Assembly: GCF_030053115.1 (NCBI RefSeq)
Contig: NZ_CP125619.1
Coordinates: 1,861,001 to 1,925,000, forward strand
Reading direction: 5' to 3'
Length of the DNA: 64,000 nucleotides
Source of the DNA: Pseudomonas svalbardensis
GTDB taxonomy: Bacteria > Pseudomonadota > Gammaproteobacteria > Pseudomonadales > Pseudomonadaceae
Numbering within the stretch: position 1 is the stretch's first letter; every line of letters begins with the position of its first letter. This document shows, one piece after another, positions 42,761 to 51,844 of this stretch. The position numbers and the translations under genes are program-made. The notes beneath the pieces are model-generated. The model had not been told where the DNA came from. It made no database searches and worked only from the letters and a program-made list of their open reading frames with translations.

Positions 42761-44314
42761 TTATCCTTTGCGAACCCGCAAACTGCGCCACAACGCTGCA
42801 ACCATCAACACACTCACCAGCGCCCAACCCCAGGCCTGCTGATTCTGCAAACCTTCACGATACAGCTGCGGCGCAATGCCAGCACCAATGATGAAGGTCA
42901 GCAGGGCAATCTCCCGACGCGGCACGCTCACCGGGCGGCACAGATAGACCAGCGCCGGCAGGATGAATGCGACACTCGGGAAGCTGCGATAACGCGGATC
43001 GAACACCAGCTCCAGCATCGTCACCGCAGCGGCAAACCCGGCCACAGCGAGCAACCAGCCCGCCCGACGTTCCAGCGCATTGAACGCCCGTCCGCGCCAA
43101 CCAGTGCGAGCGCTCAGCGTCAGTGCCGCATGGGCCAGCACCAACACATTCAAAGCCGTCAGCAAAGCGACCCACAACCATTCACTGGTAAACCGCGTAG
43201 TGACACGGGCCAGGTCGCCCCAGGCGCCAATCGAGCAAGCGGCCAGCGCACCCAGCAGCGGTAGAACCAGCGCTGCGCGAGTGCTGCGTACACGGCCGCC
43301 GAGGATCAACGTGCCAAGGAAGATCAAGCCGCCCACCACCAGCCACTGGGTCCAGTAAGGCACGTTCGACACCGGACCGGCGAGCACACCTTTGTCCTGG
43401 CGATCGGCATCGAACAGCCCCCAGTAACCACCGACCGCACCTTCGCTGGCGCGTTTCCACGGCTGGTCGAAGGCTTCGATCAGGTTGTAATGCCAGCCTT
43501 GCTGCTCCGCCATGATGACAAAAGCACGAATGAACTTGGCTTCATTGACCCGGCTCGGCAGGGCGGTTTCACGCTGACGGCCTTCGCTGGGCCAGCCGGT
43601 TTCGCCAATCATCACGTCCTTGGGTGCGAACTTGTTGCCGAACACCTGACGTACTTCGGCCACATGCTGCAGGGCGGCGTCGATATTCGACGGGTCATCT
43701 TCCCAGTACGGCAACAAATGGATGGTCAGGAAGTCCACCGCCGGGGCGATTTCCGGGTGCTTGAGCCAGAACTCCCAGACGTCGGCGTAAGTGACAGGTT
43801 GTTTGACCTGGCTTTTGACTTTATCAATGAGCTTGGCCAACTGCGCGCCGGTGATTTCCTTGCGCAACAGGGTTTCGTTGCCGACGATCACTGAGGTCAC
43901 CACGTCCGCGTTGGCGTTGGCCGAGGCGATCAGCAGGTCGACCTCCTTGGCGGTGTCCACCGGGTTGCTGTTGACCCAGGCGCCGATCATCAGCTTCAGC
44001 CCGTGCTTGCGCGCCAGGGCGGGCAAGGCTTCGAGGCCGGTCATGGAATAGGTGCGGATGCATTCGAAGCTTTTGGCCAGCAGCGCGAGGTCGGCGTCCA
44101 TGCGCTCGGGGCGCAGTTTGAACGGCTGATCGAACGGCGATTGGTCCTTGTCGAACGGGGTGTAGGAGGCGCATTGCAGCTTGTGCGTCGCGCTGGCCAC
44201 GTCCGGCAGCACCACCGGTTTACCGAGGCCGTACCAGAAGCCACCGAGGGCAAAAAGCCCCAACAGGCAGGCGAATAGATAAGCAAAAAAAGGAAAGCGT
44301 GATGTCGCGGGCAT
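42761..44314 (-). CDS. GH17-type glucan enzyme with polytopic membrane domain
   Basis: 517 aa from ATG 44314 (an ATG at 44356 is possible). N-terminal anchor at about 8-28, then a periplasmic glycoside hydrolase family 17-like domain: SVIVGNETLLRKEITG with the acid/base Glu and MIGETGWPSEGRQR with the nucleophile Glu. From about residue 315, seven to eight membrane helices follow. Pseudomonas homologs are annotated beta-(1-6) glucan synthase. By analogy to NdvB-associated GH17 enzymes, it may remodel periplasmic cyclic beta-glucans. Confidence 0.82.
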   Translation of the reverse strand: MPATSRFPFFAYLFACLLGLFALGGFWYGLGKPVVLPDVASATHKLQCASYTPFDKDQSPFDQPFKLRPERMDADLALLAKSFECIRTYSMTGLEALPALARKHGLKLMIGAWVNSNPVDTAKEVDLLIASANANADVVTSVIVGNETLLRKEITGAQLAKLIDKVKSQVKQPVTYADVWEFWLKHPEIAPAVDFLTIHLLPYWEDDPSNIDAALQHVAEVRQVFGNKFAPKDVMIGETGWPSEGRQRETALPSRVNEAKFIRAFVIMAEQQGWHYNLIEAFDQPWKRASEGAVGGYWGLFDADRQDKGVLAGPVSNVPYWTQWLVVGGLIFLGTLILGGRVRSTRAALVLPLLGALAACSIGAWGDLARVTTRFTSEWLWVALLTALNVLVLAHAALTLSARTGWRGRAFNALERRAGWLLAVAGFAAAVTMLELVFDPRYRSFPSVAFILPALVYLCRPVSVPRREIALLTFIIGAGIAPQLYREGLQNQQAWGWALVSVLMVAALWRSLRVRKG

Positions 44315-44656
44315 GGTCAGGCCGTCTGGGAGCAAAGCCGCGCATGTTACCTTCATTTGCCGCGTGCTTGGTGGCCTGCATACTTTTGACATGCAAAGTT
44401 TGGGCGGATTGGCCGGTGGACTTCCGGTGGTCTAGATTAATGGCGTTCTGATGTCGTTTCTCGATGCCTTGAGGTCGCTGGCAGAGAAGGACGCCATTGT
44501 CGTGAGGTTGATTATCGACGCATCAGTGCTCTCATAGATAAATCGCGCTGATGTTCGGATGAGTTTGCGGTGGGCGTGATGGGGGCGCTGTGCACCATAA
44601 CAATACGTTGACGCGACTCGGCATCCGTCGAGCGCAGCACTTTCGGGGAAGTAACG
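44315..44656. other. Divergent intergenic region, GH17 gene and binding-protein gene
   Basis: 342 bp without a credible gene. It contains a dyad TGCAT-N9-ATGCA (44377-44395) that could bind a regulator. I find no convincing sigma-70 promoter pair. The last 12 bp before the next ATG hold GGGGAAG as ribosome binding site. Confidence 0.6.
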
Positions 44657-45508
44657 ATGAAGATGCGACGACTCTTGGGCGCAGGTGCCGCTTTGGTGCT
44701 GGCGATCAGTTCTACTGTAGTCAGCGCCGAAGGCAAGGCAGTGACTATCGGTTATGTCGACGGCTGGTCGGACAGTGTCGCCACGACCAACGTGGCCGCT
44801 GAAGTGATCAGGCAGAAACTCGGTTATGACGTGAAACTGCAAGCAGTCGCCACCGGGATCATGTGGCAGGGCGTGGCCACTGGCAAACTCGATGCCATGA
44901 TGTCTGCATGGCTGCCTGTGACTCATGGTGAATACTGGACCAAGAACAAGGATCAAGTCGTCGATTACGGTCCGAACTTCAAGGACGCGAGAATCGGCCT
45001 GATCGTGCCGGAGTACGTCAAAGCTAAAAGTATTGCCGATCTGAAAACCGACGACAGCTTCAAAAGTCGTATCGTCGGCATCGACGCCGGTTCGGGCGTA
45101 ATGCTCAAGTCCGAGCAGGCAATCAAGGACTACGATCTGACCGGCTATCAACTCAAGGCCAGTTCCGGCGCCGGCATGATTGCCGAGCTGACCCGTGCCG
45201 AGAAGAAAAACGAATCCATTGCTGTCACCGGTTGGGTGCCGCACTGGATGTTCGCCAAGTGGAAACTGCGCTTCCTGGACGACCCGAAAGGCGTTTATGG
45301 CGCGGCTGAAACCGTAAACAACATCGGCAGCAAAGAACTGGCAACCAAGGCTCCGGAAGTTGCCAAGTTCCTGAAGAACTTCCAGTGGGCGTCGAAAGAC
45401 GAAATCGGCGAAGTCATGTTGGCCATTCAGGACGGTGCCAAACCTGAAGCCGCCGCGAAGGAGTGGGTGGCCAAACACCCGGAACGCGTTGCAGACTGGA
45501 CCAAATGA
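44657..45508 (+). CDS. Glycine-betaine/choline-type ABC substrate-binding protein
   Basis: 283 aa. Signal peptide 1-24 (VSA-EG). OpuAC family: VTIGYVDGWSDSVATTNVAA, aromatic-cage residues in MMSAWLPVTHGEYW, and SIAVTGWVPHWMFAKWKLRF. It should bind a quaternary-ammonium compound in the periplasm. No permease or ATPase gene is adjacent, so it is an orphan binding protein, like the CbcX/CaiX/BetX proteins described in Pseudomonas. A terminator follows directly. Confidence 0.9.
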   Translation: MKMRRLLGAGAALVLAISSTVVSAEGKAVTIGYVDGWSDSVATTNVAAEVIRQKLGYDVKLQAVATGIMWQGVATGKLDAMMSAWLPVTHGEYWTKNKDQVVDYGPNFKDARIGLIVPEYVKAKSIADLKTDDSFKSRIVGIDAGSGVMLKSEQAIKDYDLTGYQLKASSGAGMIAELTRAEKKNESIAVTGWVPHWMFAKWKLRFLDDPKGVYGAAETVNNIGSKELATKAPEVAKFLKNFQWASKDEIGEVMLAIQDGAKPEAAAKEWVAKHPERVADWTK

Positions 45509-45541
45509 TTTGAGCTGACGCGTCTAGTCAGCACTTTACAG

Positions 45542-45574
45542 GGCCGCTTGGTATCGCTTCCAAGCGGCCTTTTG
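45542..45574 (+). terminator. Rho-independent terminator of the binding-protein gene
   Basis: GGCCGCTTGG and CCAAGCGGCC form a 10-bp stem, followed by TTTTGCATTT, 34 bp after the stop. Confidence 0.92.
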
Positions 45575-45581
45575 CATTTCC

Positions 45582-45649
45582 GTAGGAGCACGGCTTGCCA
45601 GCGATGGCGCCCTCAAAATTGCCATCGCCGGCAAGCCGTGCTCCTACAG
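45582..45649. repeat. Inverted REP-like pair
   Basis: GTAGGAGCACGGCTTGCCAG (then CGATGG) and CCATCGCCGGCAAGCCGTGC (then TCCTAC) face each other over a short spacer. Confidence 0.85.
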
Positions 45650-45753
45650 GGGGAACAAAACTGTCATGTCGTTCTAATACTAAGGTCGTCTGGAACCAGT
45701 TCCGCAGCCGCATAGAGTGGATAACGTTCCAACTTCATCTGTGCTGCGAGGAT

Positions 45754-45761
45754 AAAAACAA
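45754..45761 (+). promoter_or_regulatory. Hfq/Crc CA motif at the DUF485 start codon
   Basis: AAAAACAA fits the AANAANAA motif recognised by Hfq with Crc in Pseudomonas and runs into the ATG at 45761. Binding there would block translation under catabolite repression. The site is predicted from the motif only. Confidence 0.6.
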
Positions 45762-46072
45762 TGAACGACAGCATTTACCTCTCGATTCAAAACAGCCCGC
45801 GCTTCAAGGAGCTGGTTAGTAAGCGAGAAAGGTTCGCCTGGATTCTTTCGGCGATCATGCTTGGGCTTTACTCCGGTTTCATCCTTTTGATTGCTTACGG
45901 GCCGCATATTCTGGGGGCAAAAATTAGCCCCGAGTCTTCGATTACCTGGGGGATACCGATTGGTGTCGGGTTGATTCTCTCGGCCTTTATCCTGACTGCA
46001 ATCTACGTACGACGCGCCAATGGCGAATTCGACGACCTGAACAATGCGATTCTCAAGGAGGCTCAGCAATGA
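45761..46072 (+). CDS. DUF485 membrane protein of the acetate permease operon
   Basis: 103 aa with two membrane helices (about 25-48 and 60-84) and the DUF485 pattern [22 protein letters not shown]485 (YjcH-type) genes almost always precede actP; their role may be in permease assembly. The stop overlaps the actP start (ATGA). GCGAGGAT before the ATG is the ribosome site. Confidence 0.93.
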   Translation: MNDSIYLSIQNSPRFKELVSKRERFAWILSAIMLGLYSGFILLIAYGPHILGAKISPESSITWGIPIGVGLILSAFILTAIYVRRANGEFDDLNNAILKEAQQ

Positions 46073-47727
46073 TCCGGCGTCTAATGGCTCTATTGAGCAT
46101 CGCAGCTTTCGCGCCTGGTGCCTGGGCCGCTGAAGCCCTGACTGGTGAAGTCAACAAACAACCGCTTAACGTCTCTGCGATTTTGATGTTCGTAGCGTTC
46201 GTCGGTTTGACCCTGTGCATCACCTACTGGGCTTCCAAGCGCAACAATTCGGCAGCCGACTACTATGCGGCGGGTGGCAAGATCACCGGCTTCCAGAACG
46301 GTCTGGCGATTGCCGGTGACTACATGTCGGCGGCGTCCTTCCTGGGTATTTCCGCCCTGGTGTTCACTTCCGGCTACGACGGCCTGATCTACTCGATCGG
46401 GTTCCTGGTGGGCTGGCCGATCATTCTGTTCCTGATCGCCGAGCGCCTGCGTAACCTGGGTAAATACACCTTTGCCGACGTGGCGTCCTATCGCCTTGGG
46501 CAAACCCAGATCCGCACGCTGTCCGCTTGCGGCTCGCTGGTGGTGGTGGCGTTCTACCTGATCGCGCAAATGGTCGGTGCCGGCAAGCTGATTCAACTGC
46601 TGTTCGGTCTCGACTATCACATTGCAGTGATCCTGGTCGGTGTCCTGATGTGCATGTACGTGTTGTTCGGCGGCATGCTGGCGACCACTTGGGTGCAGAT
46701 CATCAAGGCAGTGTTGCTGCTGTCCGGTGCCTCGTTCATGGCGCTGATGGTGATGAAGCACGTCAACTTCGACTTCAATGCGCTGTTTTCCGAGGCGATC
46801 AAGGTTCACCCTAAAGGTGAGGCGATCATGAGCCCCGGCGGTCTGGTGAAAGACCCGATCTCCGCGTTCTCCCTTGGCCTGGCACTGATGTTCGGTACCG
46901 CTGGCCTGCCGCACATTCTGATGCGCTTCTTCACCGTGAGTGACGCGAAAGAAGCTCGCAAGAGCGTGCTGTATGCAACCGGCTTCATTGGCTACTTCTA
47001 CATCCTGACGTTCATCATCGGCTTCGGCGCGATCCTGCTGGTCAGCACCAACCCTGCCTTTAAAGATGCTGCTGGCGCGCTGTTGGGCGGCAACAACATG
47101 GCGGCGGTGCACCTGGCTAACGCGGTCGGTGGCAGTATCTTCCTGGGCTTCATCTCGGCAGTCGCGTTCGCAACCATTCTGGCTGTAGTGGCTGGTTTGA
47201 CGCTGGCCGGCGCTACGGCGGTGTCTCACGACCTTTACGCCAGCGTGATCAAGAAGGGCAAGGCCAACGACAAGGACGAGATCCGCGTCTCGAAAATCAC
47301 CACCATCTTTCTGGGCGTGCTGGCGATCGGTCTGGGCATTCTGTTCGAAAGCCAGAACATCGCGTTCATGGTGGGCCTGGCGTTCTCCATCGCGGCGAGC
47401 TGTAACTTCCCGGTGCTGCTGCTTTCCATGTACTGGAAGAATCTGACCACCCGCGGAGCGATGATCGGTGGCTGGTTGGGTTTGGTGAGTGCTGTTGGTT
47501 TGATGGTGCTTGGGCCAACCATTTGGGTGCAGATTCTGCATCACGAGAAGGCTATCTTCCCGTATGAGTACCCGGCGCTGTTCTCCATGGCCATTGCGTT
47601 TATCGGGATCTGGTTCTTCTCGATTACAGACAAGTCGACCGCGGCTGACAATGAGCGGGCGCTGTTCTTCCCTCAGTTTGTTCGTTCGCAGACGGGCTTG
47701 GGGGCGAGTGGGGCGGTTTCTCACTAA
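46069..47727 (+). CDS. actP: Cation/acetate symporter ActP
   Basis: 552 aa sodium:solute symporter family protein. Signal-like N-terminus (AWA-AE), 13 or so membrane segments, and SSF motifs such as [35 protein letters not shown] and [19 protein letters not shown]. It takes up acetate and other short carboxylates. It is co-transcribed with the DUF485 gene, with a terminator about 40 bp downstream; an acetyl-CoA synthetase gene is not in the window. Confidence 0.94.
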   Translation: MIRRLMALLSIAAFAPGAWAAEALTGEVNKQPLNVSAILMFVAFVGLTLCITYWASKRNNSAADYYAAGGKITGFQNGLAIAGDYMSAASFLGISALVFTSGYDGLIYSIGFLVGWPIILFLIAERLRNLGKYTFADVASYRLGQTQIRTLSACGSLVVVAFYLIAQMVGAGKLIQLLFGLDYHIAVILVGVLMCMYVLFGGMLATTWVQIIKAVLLLSGASFMALMVMKHVNFDFNALFSEAIKVHPKGEAIMSPGGLVKDPISAFSLGLALMFGTAGLPHILMRFFTVSDAKEARKSVLYATGFIGYFYILTFIIGFGAILLVSTNPAFKDAAGALLGGNNMAAVHLANAVGGSIFLGFISAVAFATILAVVAGLTLAGATAVSHDLYASVIKKGKANDKDEIRVSKITTIFLGVLAIGLGILFESQNIAFMVGLAFSIAASCNFPVLLLSMYWKNLTTRGAMIGGWLGLVSAVGLMVLGPTIWVQILHHEKAIFPYEYPALFSMAIAFIGIWFFSITDKSTAADNERALFFPQFVRSQTGLGASGAVSH

Positions 47728-47766
47728 GGTTTCAGGTTTGCTTATATAAGCTGCGTTAAACAGAAA

Positions 47767-47799
47767 TGCCCCGGTCGAGAGATCGGGGCTTTTTTTGTT
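47767..47799 (+). terminator. Rho-independent terminator of actP
   Basis: GCCCCGGTC/GATCGGGGC-type hairpin followed by TTTTTTTG, immediately before the IS4-family element. Confidence 0.9.
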
Positions 47800-47812
47800 G
47801 GGCGGTTTGATT

Positions 47813-49338
47813 GTGTACATATCCGTTGCTGCGGTAACGGCTGATTATGGTTTCGCTTTTACAGCCAGCCCTTTCAAGGTCTTTTGACTTTCGCGGCTTT
47901 GAGCACCCGATCCGTCGACACGTGGGCATTCACTGCCTTACCCTCCAGCCATTCTTTGGACTTGAGCACCTTCGGACCTCGTTTGCTTTTGGCGACCGCT
48001 TTGGGCTGGACGTTTCGGCCTAGCGTCAGCAGGTACTGAGCCAGCCCTCCTGCGGGGATGGGGAGGGATAAGTGCTCTGGCGGCAAGGCTATTTGCATAC
48101 CCTCATAACCGCTGCGAACCTGTACCGTCAGGTGAAAGATCGACGCTTCCCAGCCCTCGGGTTGGGTCTGGCAATGAGCCTGTTCGACACTGCGTTTAAG
48201 CACGGACAAAACGTTGTAAGCCAACACGGCGGACGCGAACCCCAGCAGGGCGGCTTTGGGGTTGCCCAAGGTTTCGATTTCACTGTCCAGCACCGATTCC
48301 AGACGCTGGAACATCCCTTCAATACTCCAGCGACGTCGGTACAAATCGGCGATCTGCTCTGCGCTGATGGTGTCGGGCAAGTTGCTCCAGAAGGACGGCG
48401 TGGTGTCGCCGGATTCGGTGGGGTTTTGCAGGTTCAGTTCGACACGCCGCCACTGGCGTCCGCCTTTTACTTCGATGGTTTGCTCGCGCACGCTGCCAGT
48501 TGCGACCGGGACAGGCTCCTGCCAGTCGCTTTCTTTAAGCAGGCGTGGATGCTTGCTTTGTTCGCGAATGATGAATGAAGCGCCGGCATCTTCGCAGGCC
48601 TCCATGACCGGGAGCGTGCAGTAGAGCCGATCAGCCATCCATAGCTGGCCCGCCGTGGCCTTTTCCAGCAACGGCAGCACGCTGACGCGCTCGCTGGCAT
48701 AGGCATCTTCACAGGGCTGAAGGTCGACGACTTGGTCGAGATCAGGGTCGTAAACCACGACCGAAAAACCAGGGCGGGCGGCACCTCGTTGGCGGCGCAA
48801 AGCGCCCAGACGTTTTTCGCTGGAAGGCAGATGGTTGCCGTCGACGACGCGTAATTGCCAGCCAGGCAAAATGGCCGAGCAACCCAATTCTTGAATCGTC
48901 GGAGCCAGGCGCTGCGCGCTACCAGTTACCAACGCGCGCAACAGCGCAGGTTCGGTTCGGCTGACCTTGTCATAAAGCGCCGCCAGGCTGACGGGAAGAT
49001 CCTCCATCTGCCGCGCGGCGGCGTGTAGGGAGGGCCGCAAACCCAGAGAAACAAGGGACATCAGCTCAATAATGGTCGAAAACAAAAGCTCGCGCGGGTA
49101 CTGGCGCTGACGATGTTCTTCGAACACCTGATCAACCCACTCTGCCGCAACGGCCTGCTCCAAAACCAATTTGGCCATGACACTGGCCGGTGCTTTTTTC
49201 TCGAACCGCGCTAAACCTCTGCCCACATCGTCTCGCCGTCCTGACTGGAGTTTTGAGGATTTTATCAAAGACCTTGAAAGGGCTGGCTGTAAAAGCGAAA
49301 CCATAATCAGCCGTTACCGCAGCAACGGATATGTACAC
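47813..49338 (-). mobile_element. IS4-family insertion sequence with 72-bp terminal inverted repeats
   Basis: GTGTACATATCCGTTGCTGC (47813 onward) is perfectly inverted at the right end, and the match runs for 72 bases (47813-47884 with 49267-49338). Total length is about 1526 bp with one transposase. I see no 9-12-bp direct repeat of the flanks, so the exact ends may differ slightly or the duplication has been lost. It lies between the actP terminator and the gltA terminator, without disrupting a gene. Confidence 0.88.
47874..49304 (-). CDS. IS4-family DDE transposase
   Basis: 476 aa, intact. DDE residues fit VVDGNHLPSSEKR (first Asp), WMADRLYCTL (second Asp) and the YREK-like motif DLYRRRWSIEGMFQRLE (Glu). 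The C-terminal residues and stop codon lie inside the left inverted repeat, and the N-terminal residues lie inside the right one. The frame has no lesions, so the element may be active. An in-frame start a little downstream is possible. Confidence 0.93.
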   Translation of the reverse strand: MVSLLQPALSRSLIKSSKLQSGRRDDVGRGLARFEKKAPASVMAKLVLEQAVAAEWVDQVFEEHRQRQYPRELLFSTIIELMSLVSLGLRPSLHAAARQMEDLPVSLAALYDKVSRTEPALLRALVTGSAQRLAPTIQELGCSAILPGWQLRVVDGNHLPSSEKRLGALRRQRGAARPGFSVVVYDPDLDQVVDLQPCEDAYASERVSVLPLLEKATAGQLWMADRLYCTLPVMEACEDAGASFIIREQSKHPRLLKESDWQEPVPVATGSVREQTIEVKGGRQWRRVELNLQNPTESGDTTPSFWSNLPDTISAEQIADLYRRRWSIEGMFQRLESVLDSEIETLGNPKAALLGFASAVLAYNVLSVLKRSVEQAHCQTQPEGWEASIFHLTVQVRSGYEGMQIALPPEHLSLPIPAGGLAQYLLTLGRNVQPKAVAKSKRGPKVLKSKEWLEGKAVNAHVSTDRVLKAAKVKRP

Positions 49339-49387
49339 GACCAAAGACCCAGTCGGCCTTCAGGCCGCTGAACCAGCACAAACAGAA

Positions 49388-49418
49388 ACGGCCTCTATCT
49401 ACATAGAGGCCGTTCCCG
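49388..49418 (-). terminator. Terminator of gltA
   Basis: ACGGCCTCTAT and ATAGAGGCCGT form an 11-bp stem with a 4-base loop. On the minus strand it is followed by TTTCTGTTTG, 34 bp past the gltA stop. Confidence 0.88.
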
Positions 49419-49451
49419 GTGCAACTTTAAGACGTTATCGCAAGACAGGTC

Positions 49452-50741
49452 TTATTTGCGGTCTTCCAGCTTGGTGATGTCACGCGACTCGTAGCCGGTG
49501 TACAACTGGCGCGGACGGCCAATCTTGTACGGGCTGGAGAGCATTTCTTTCCAGTGGGAGATCCAGCCGACAGTCCGCGCCAAAGCGAAGATCACGGTGA
49601 ACATGCTGGTTGGAATGCCGATCGCCTTGAGGATGATCCCCGAGTAGAAGTCGACGTTCGGGTACAGCGAGCGTTCAATGAAGTACGGGTCGGTCAGGGC
49701 GATCTCTTCCAGGCGCATGGCCAGTTCGAGTTGCGGATCGTTGGTGATGCCCAGTTCCTTCAGCACTTCGTCGCAGGTCTGCTTCATGACTGTTGCGCGT
49801 GGGTCGCGGTTTTTGTAAACCCGGTGACCGAAGCCCATCAGTTTGAACGGGTCGTTCTTGTCCTTGGCCTTGGCGATGTACTTGTCGATGTTCGACACAT
49901 CGCCTATTTCATCGAGCATGGTCAGAACAGCTTCGTTCGCGCCGCCGTGGGCAGGGCCCCACAGTGCAGCGATGCCGGCGGCGATACAGGCGAACGGGTT
50001 GGCGCCCGAAGAGCCAGCCAGGCGTACGGTGGAAGTCGATGCGTTCTGCTCGTGGTCGGCATGGAGGATGAAGATCTTGTCCATGGCCTTGGCGAGTACC
50101 GGGCTGATCGGTTTGATCTCGCACGGAGTGTTGAACATCATGTGCAGGAAGTTTTCCGCGTACGTCAGGTCGTTGCGCGGGTACATCATGGGTTGGCCCA
50201 TGGAGTACTTGTAAACCATCGCTGCCAGGGTTGGCATCTTGGCAACCAGGCGGATCGCGGAGATTTCGCGATGCTGCGGGTTATTGATGTCCAGGGAGTC
50301 GTGGTAGAAGGCCGAGAGGGCGCCGACTACACCGCACATGACGGCCATCGGGTGGGCGTCGCGACGGAAACCGTTGAAGAAAGTTTTCAGCTGCTCGTGA
50401 ACCATGGTGTGGTTCTTCACGGTGCTGACGAACTGGGCTTTCTGTTCTGCTGTCGGCAGCTCGCCGTTGAGCAGCAGATAGCAGGTTTCCAGGTAGTCCG
50501 ATTTTTCAGCCAGCTGTTCGATCGGGTAGCCGCGGTGCAGCAGGATCCCGTTGTCACCGTCGATATAGGTGATCTTCGACTCGCAGGCAGCGGTCGACAT
50601 GAAACCCGGGTCAAAGGTGAAACGGCCCGTGGCCGTCAGGCCCCGAACATCAATTACATCGGGACCAACGGTGCCGGTTAAAATGGGCAGCTCGACGGGG
50701 GCTGCGCCCTCGATGATCAACTGCGCTTTTTTGTCAGCCAT
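49452..50741 (-). CDS. gltA: Citrate synthase (type II, hexameric)
   Basis: 429 aa. Catalytic regions: [16 protein letters not shown] with active His, [14 protein letters not shown] with the second His, and [18 protein letters not shown] with Asp. It condenses acetyl-CoA and oxaloacetate to citrate; the length and N-terminal domain are those of the NADH-sensitive Gram-negative type. It is divergent from sdhC with a near-consensus promoter. Confidence 0.97.
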   Translation of the reverse strand: MADKKAQLIIEGAAPVELPILTGTVGPDVIDVRGLTATGRFTFDPGFMSTAACESKITYIDGDNGILLHRGYPIEQLAEKSDYLETCYLLLNGELPTAEQKAQFVSTVKNHTMVHEQLKTFFNGFRRDAHPMAVMCGVVGALSAFYHDSLDINNPQHREISAIRLVAKMPTLAAMVYKYSMGQPMMYPRNDLTYAENFLHMMFNTPCEIKPISPVLAKAMDKIFILHADHEQNASTSTVRLAGSSGANPFACIAAGIAALWGPAHGGANEAVLTMLDEIGDVSNIDKYIAKAKDKNDPFKLMGFGHRVYKNRDPRATVMKQTCDEVLKELGITNDPQLELAMRLEEIALTDPYFIERSLYPNVDFYSGIILKAIGIPTSMFTVIFALARTVGWISHWKEMLSSPYKIGRPRQLYTGYESRDITKLEDRK

Positions 50742-50799
50742 GTGGCCTCCTATTTATGCTTGAAATCATCAGACAGACCCCCCACGCAGGGCCCGCACC

Positions 50800-50827
50800 A
50801 CTATAGTGAGATAAATTCGAATGTCAA
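50800..50827 (-). promoter_or_regulatory. gltA promoter
   Basis: On the minus strand, TTGACA (50822-50827) and TATAGT (50800-50805) are separated by 16 bp, giving a 5' leader of roughly 50 nt. Confidence 0.75.
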
Positions 50828-50941
50828 TTTGCCTAAAGTCTTGCTCCAGAAGGCTTTAACCGGACTTTTTCCTCGAAATTGACTGCCATTTACGCCTTTT
50901 ATACGACTTGTGCAATGAGCTATTAGGGGAAGGCGATTGCG

Positions 50942-50970
50942 TTGTCATTAGTAGCCTAACTGTCTATACT
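50942..50970 (+). promoter_or_regulatory. sdhCDAB promoter
   Basis: TTGTCA (50942-50947) and TATACT (50965-50970) with a 17-bp spacer. It predicts a leader of about 130 nt before the sdhC GTG. Confidence 0.75.
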
Positions 50971-51052
50971 CGGCCTCCGACCGCCAGGGGCTTTTGGGCC
51001 TGCTTTACTGGGGGTCGCACTCCCTGGGTGGTGGGTACCTGACCAGTGCACT

Positions 51053-51082
51053 CCCCAACAACTTTGCCCTGATTGTTAGGGG
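51053..51082 (+). promoter_or_regulatory. Hairpin in the sdhC leader
   Basis: CCCCAACAA pairs with TTGTTAGGGG around an 11-base loop, 22 nt before the sdhC start. It has no U tract, so control of translation or mRNA stability is likelier than termination. Confidence 0.5.
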
Positions 51083-51104
51083 CTCTTCAGTGTGAAAAAA
51101 AGCC

Positions 51105-51479
51105 GTGAATAGCCAACGACCTGTAAACCTAGACCTAAGGACCATCAAACTCCCAGTCACTGCTTACACGTCCATTCTTCACCGAATCTCCGGAATCATC
51201 CTCTTTGTCAGCCTGGCCATCATGCTTTATGCATTGGACAAGTCGCTCGACTCGGAAGAAGGCTTCGGTCAGGTGAAAGCGTGTCTGACCAGTCCGCTAG
51301 CCAAGCTAGTGACATGGGGCATCCTGTCCGCCTTGCTGTATCACTTGGTTGCCGGTGTGCGCCATTTGATGATGGACATGGGCATCGGCGAGTCGCTTGA
51401 AGGCGGCAAACTGGGCTCGAAAATCGTTATCGCCGTTTCCGTGGTGGTAATCGTTCTGGCAGGAGTTTGGATATGGTAA
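51105..51479 (+). CDS. sdhC: Succinate dehydrogenase cytochrome b556 subunit SdhC
   Basis: 124 aa with GTG start. N-terminal NSQRPVNLDLRTIKLPVTAY and SILHRISG are typical; three membrane helices follow, with the heme-ligand His in LLYHLVAGVRHLMMD. It anchors the complex and contributes to heme b and ubiquinone sites. It overlaps sdhD by 7 nt. Confidence 0.95.
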   Translation: MNSQRPVNLDLRTIKLPVTAYTSILHRISGIILFVSLAIMLYALDKSLDSEEGFGQVKACLTSPLAKLVTWGILSALLYHLVAGVRHLMMDMGIGESLEGGKLGSKIVIAVSVVVIVLAGVWIW

Positions 51480-51841
51480 CTAACGTCACGAACCTGTCGC
51501 GTTCGGGCCTCTATGACTGGATGGCGCAACGTGTTTCTGCGGTCGTTCTCGCGGCTTATTTCATCTTCCTGATCGGATACGTCGTTGCCAACCCTGGCAT
51601 CGGCTACGCCCAATGGCATGAACTGTTCGCAAGCAACTGGATGCGTATTTTCAGTCTCCTGGCCCTCGTTGCCCTCGGCGCTCACGCCTGGGTCGGCATG
51701 TGGACCATCGCGACCGACTACCTGACGCCAATGGCGTTCGGCAAGTCCGCGACTGCAATACGTTTCCTCTTCCAGGCGGTATGCGGCGTCGCGATGTTCG
51801 CTTACTTCGTCTGGGGTGTGCAGATTCTTTGGGGTATCTGA
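51473..51841 (+). CDS. sdhD: Succinate dehydrogenase membrane anchor SdhD
   Basis: 122 aa from ATG 51473, preceded by AGGAG within sdhC. Three membrane helices, with the SdhD pattern SGLYDWMAQRVSAVVLAAY (Arg and Ser near the quinone) and LGAHAWVGMWTIATDYL carrying the heme-ligand His. It is followed by sdhA after 3 nt. Confidence 0.95.
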   Translation: MVTNVTNLSRSGLYDWMAQRVSAVVLAAYFIFLIGYVVANPGIGYAQWHELFASNWMRIFSLLALVALGAHAWVGMWTIATDYLTPMAFGKSATAIRFLFQAVCGVAMFAYFVWGVQILWGI

Positions 51842-51844
51842 TTC

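Larger units (their letters stand above)
50742..51104. other. gltA-sdhC divergent control region
   Basis: 363 bp without a gene. It contains one near-consensus sigma-70 promoter in each direction and, before sdhC, a structured leader of about 130 nt. Confidence 0.8.

Noticed and set aside
47801..49350. Target-site duplication around the IS4-family element
   Set aside because: The flanks GGCGGTTTGATT and CGACCAAAGACC share no direct repeat of 9-12 bases.
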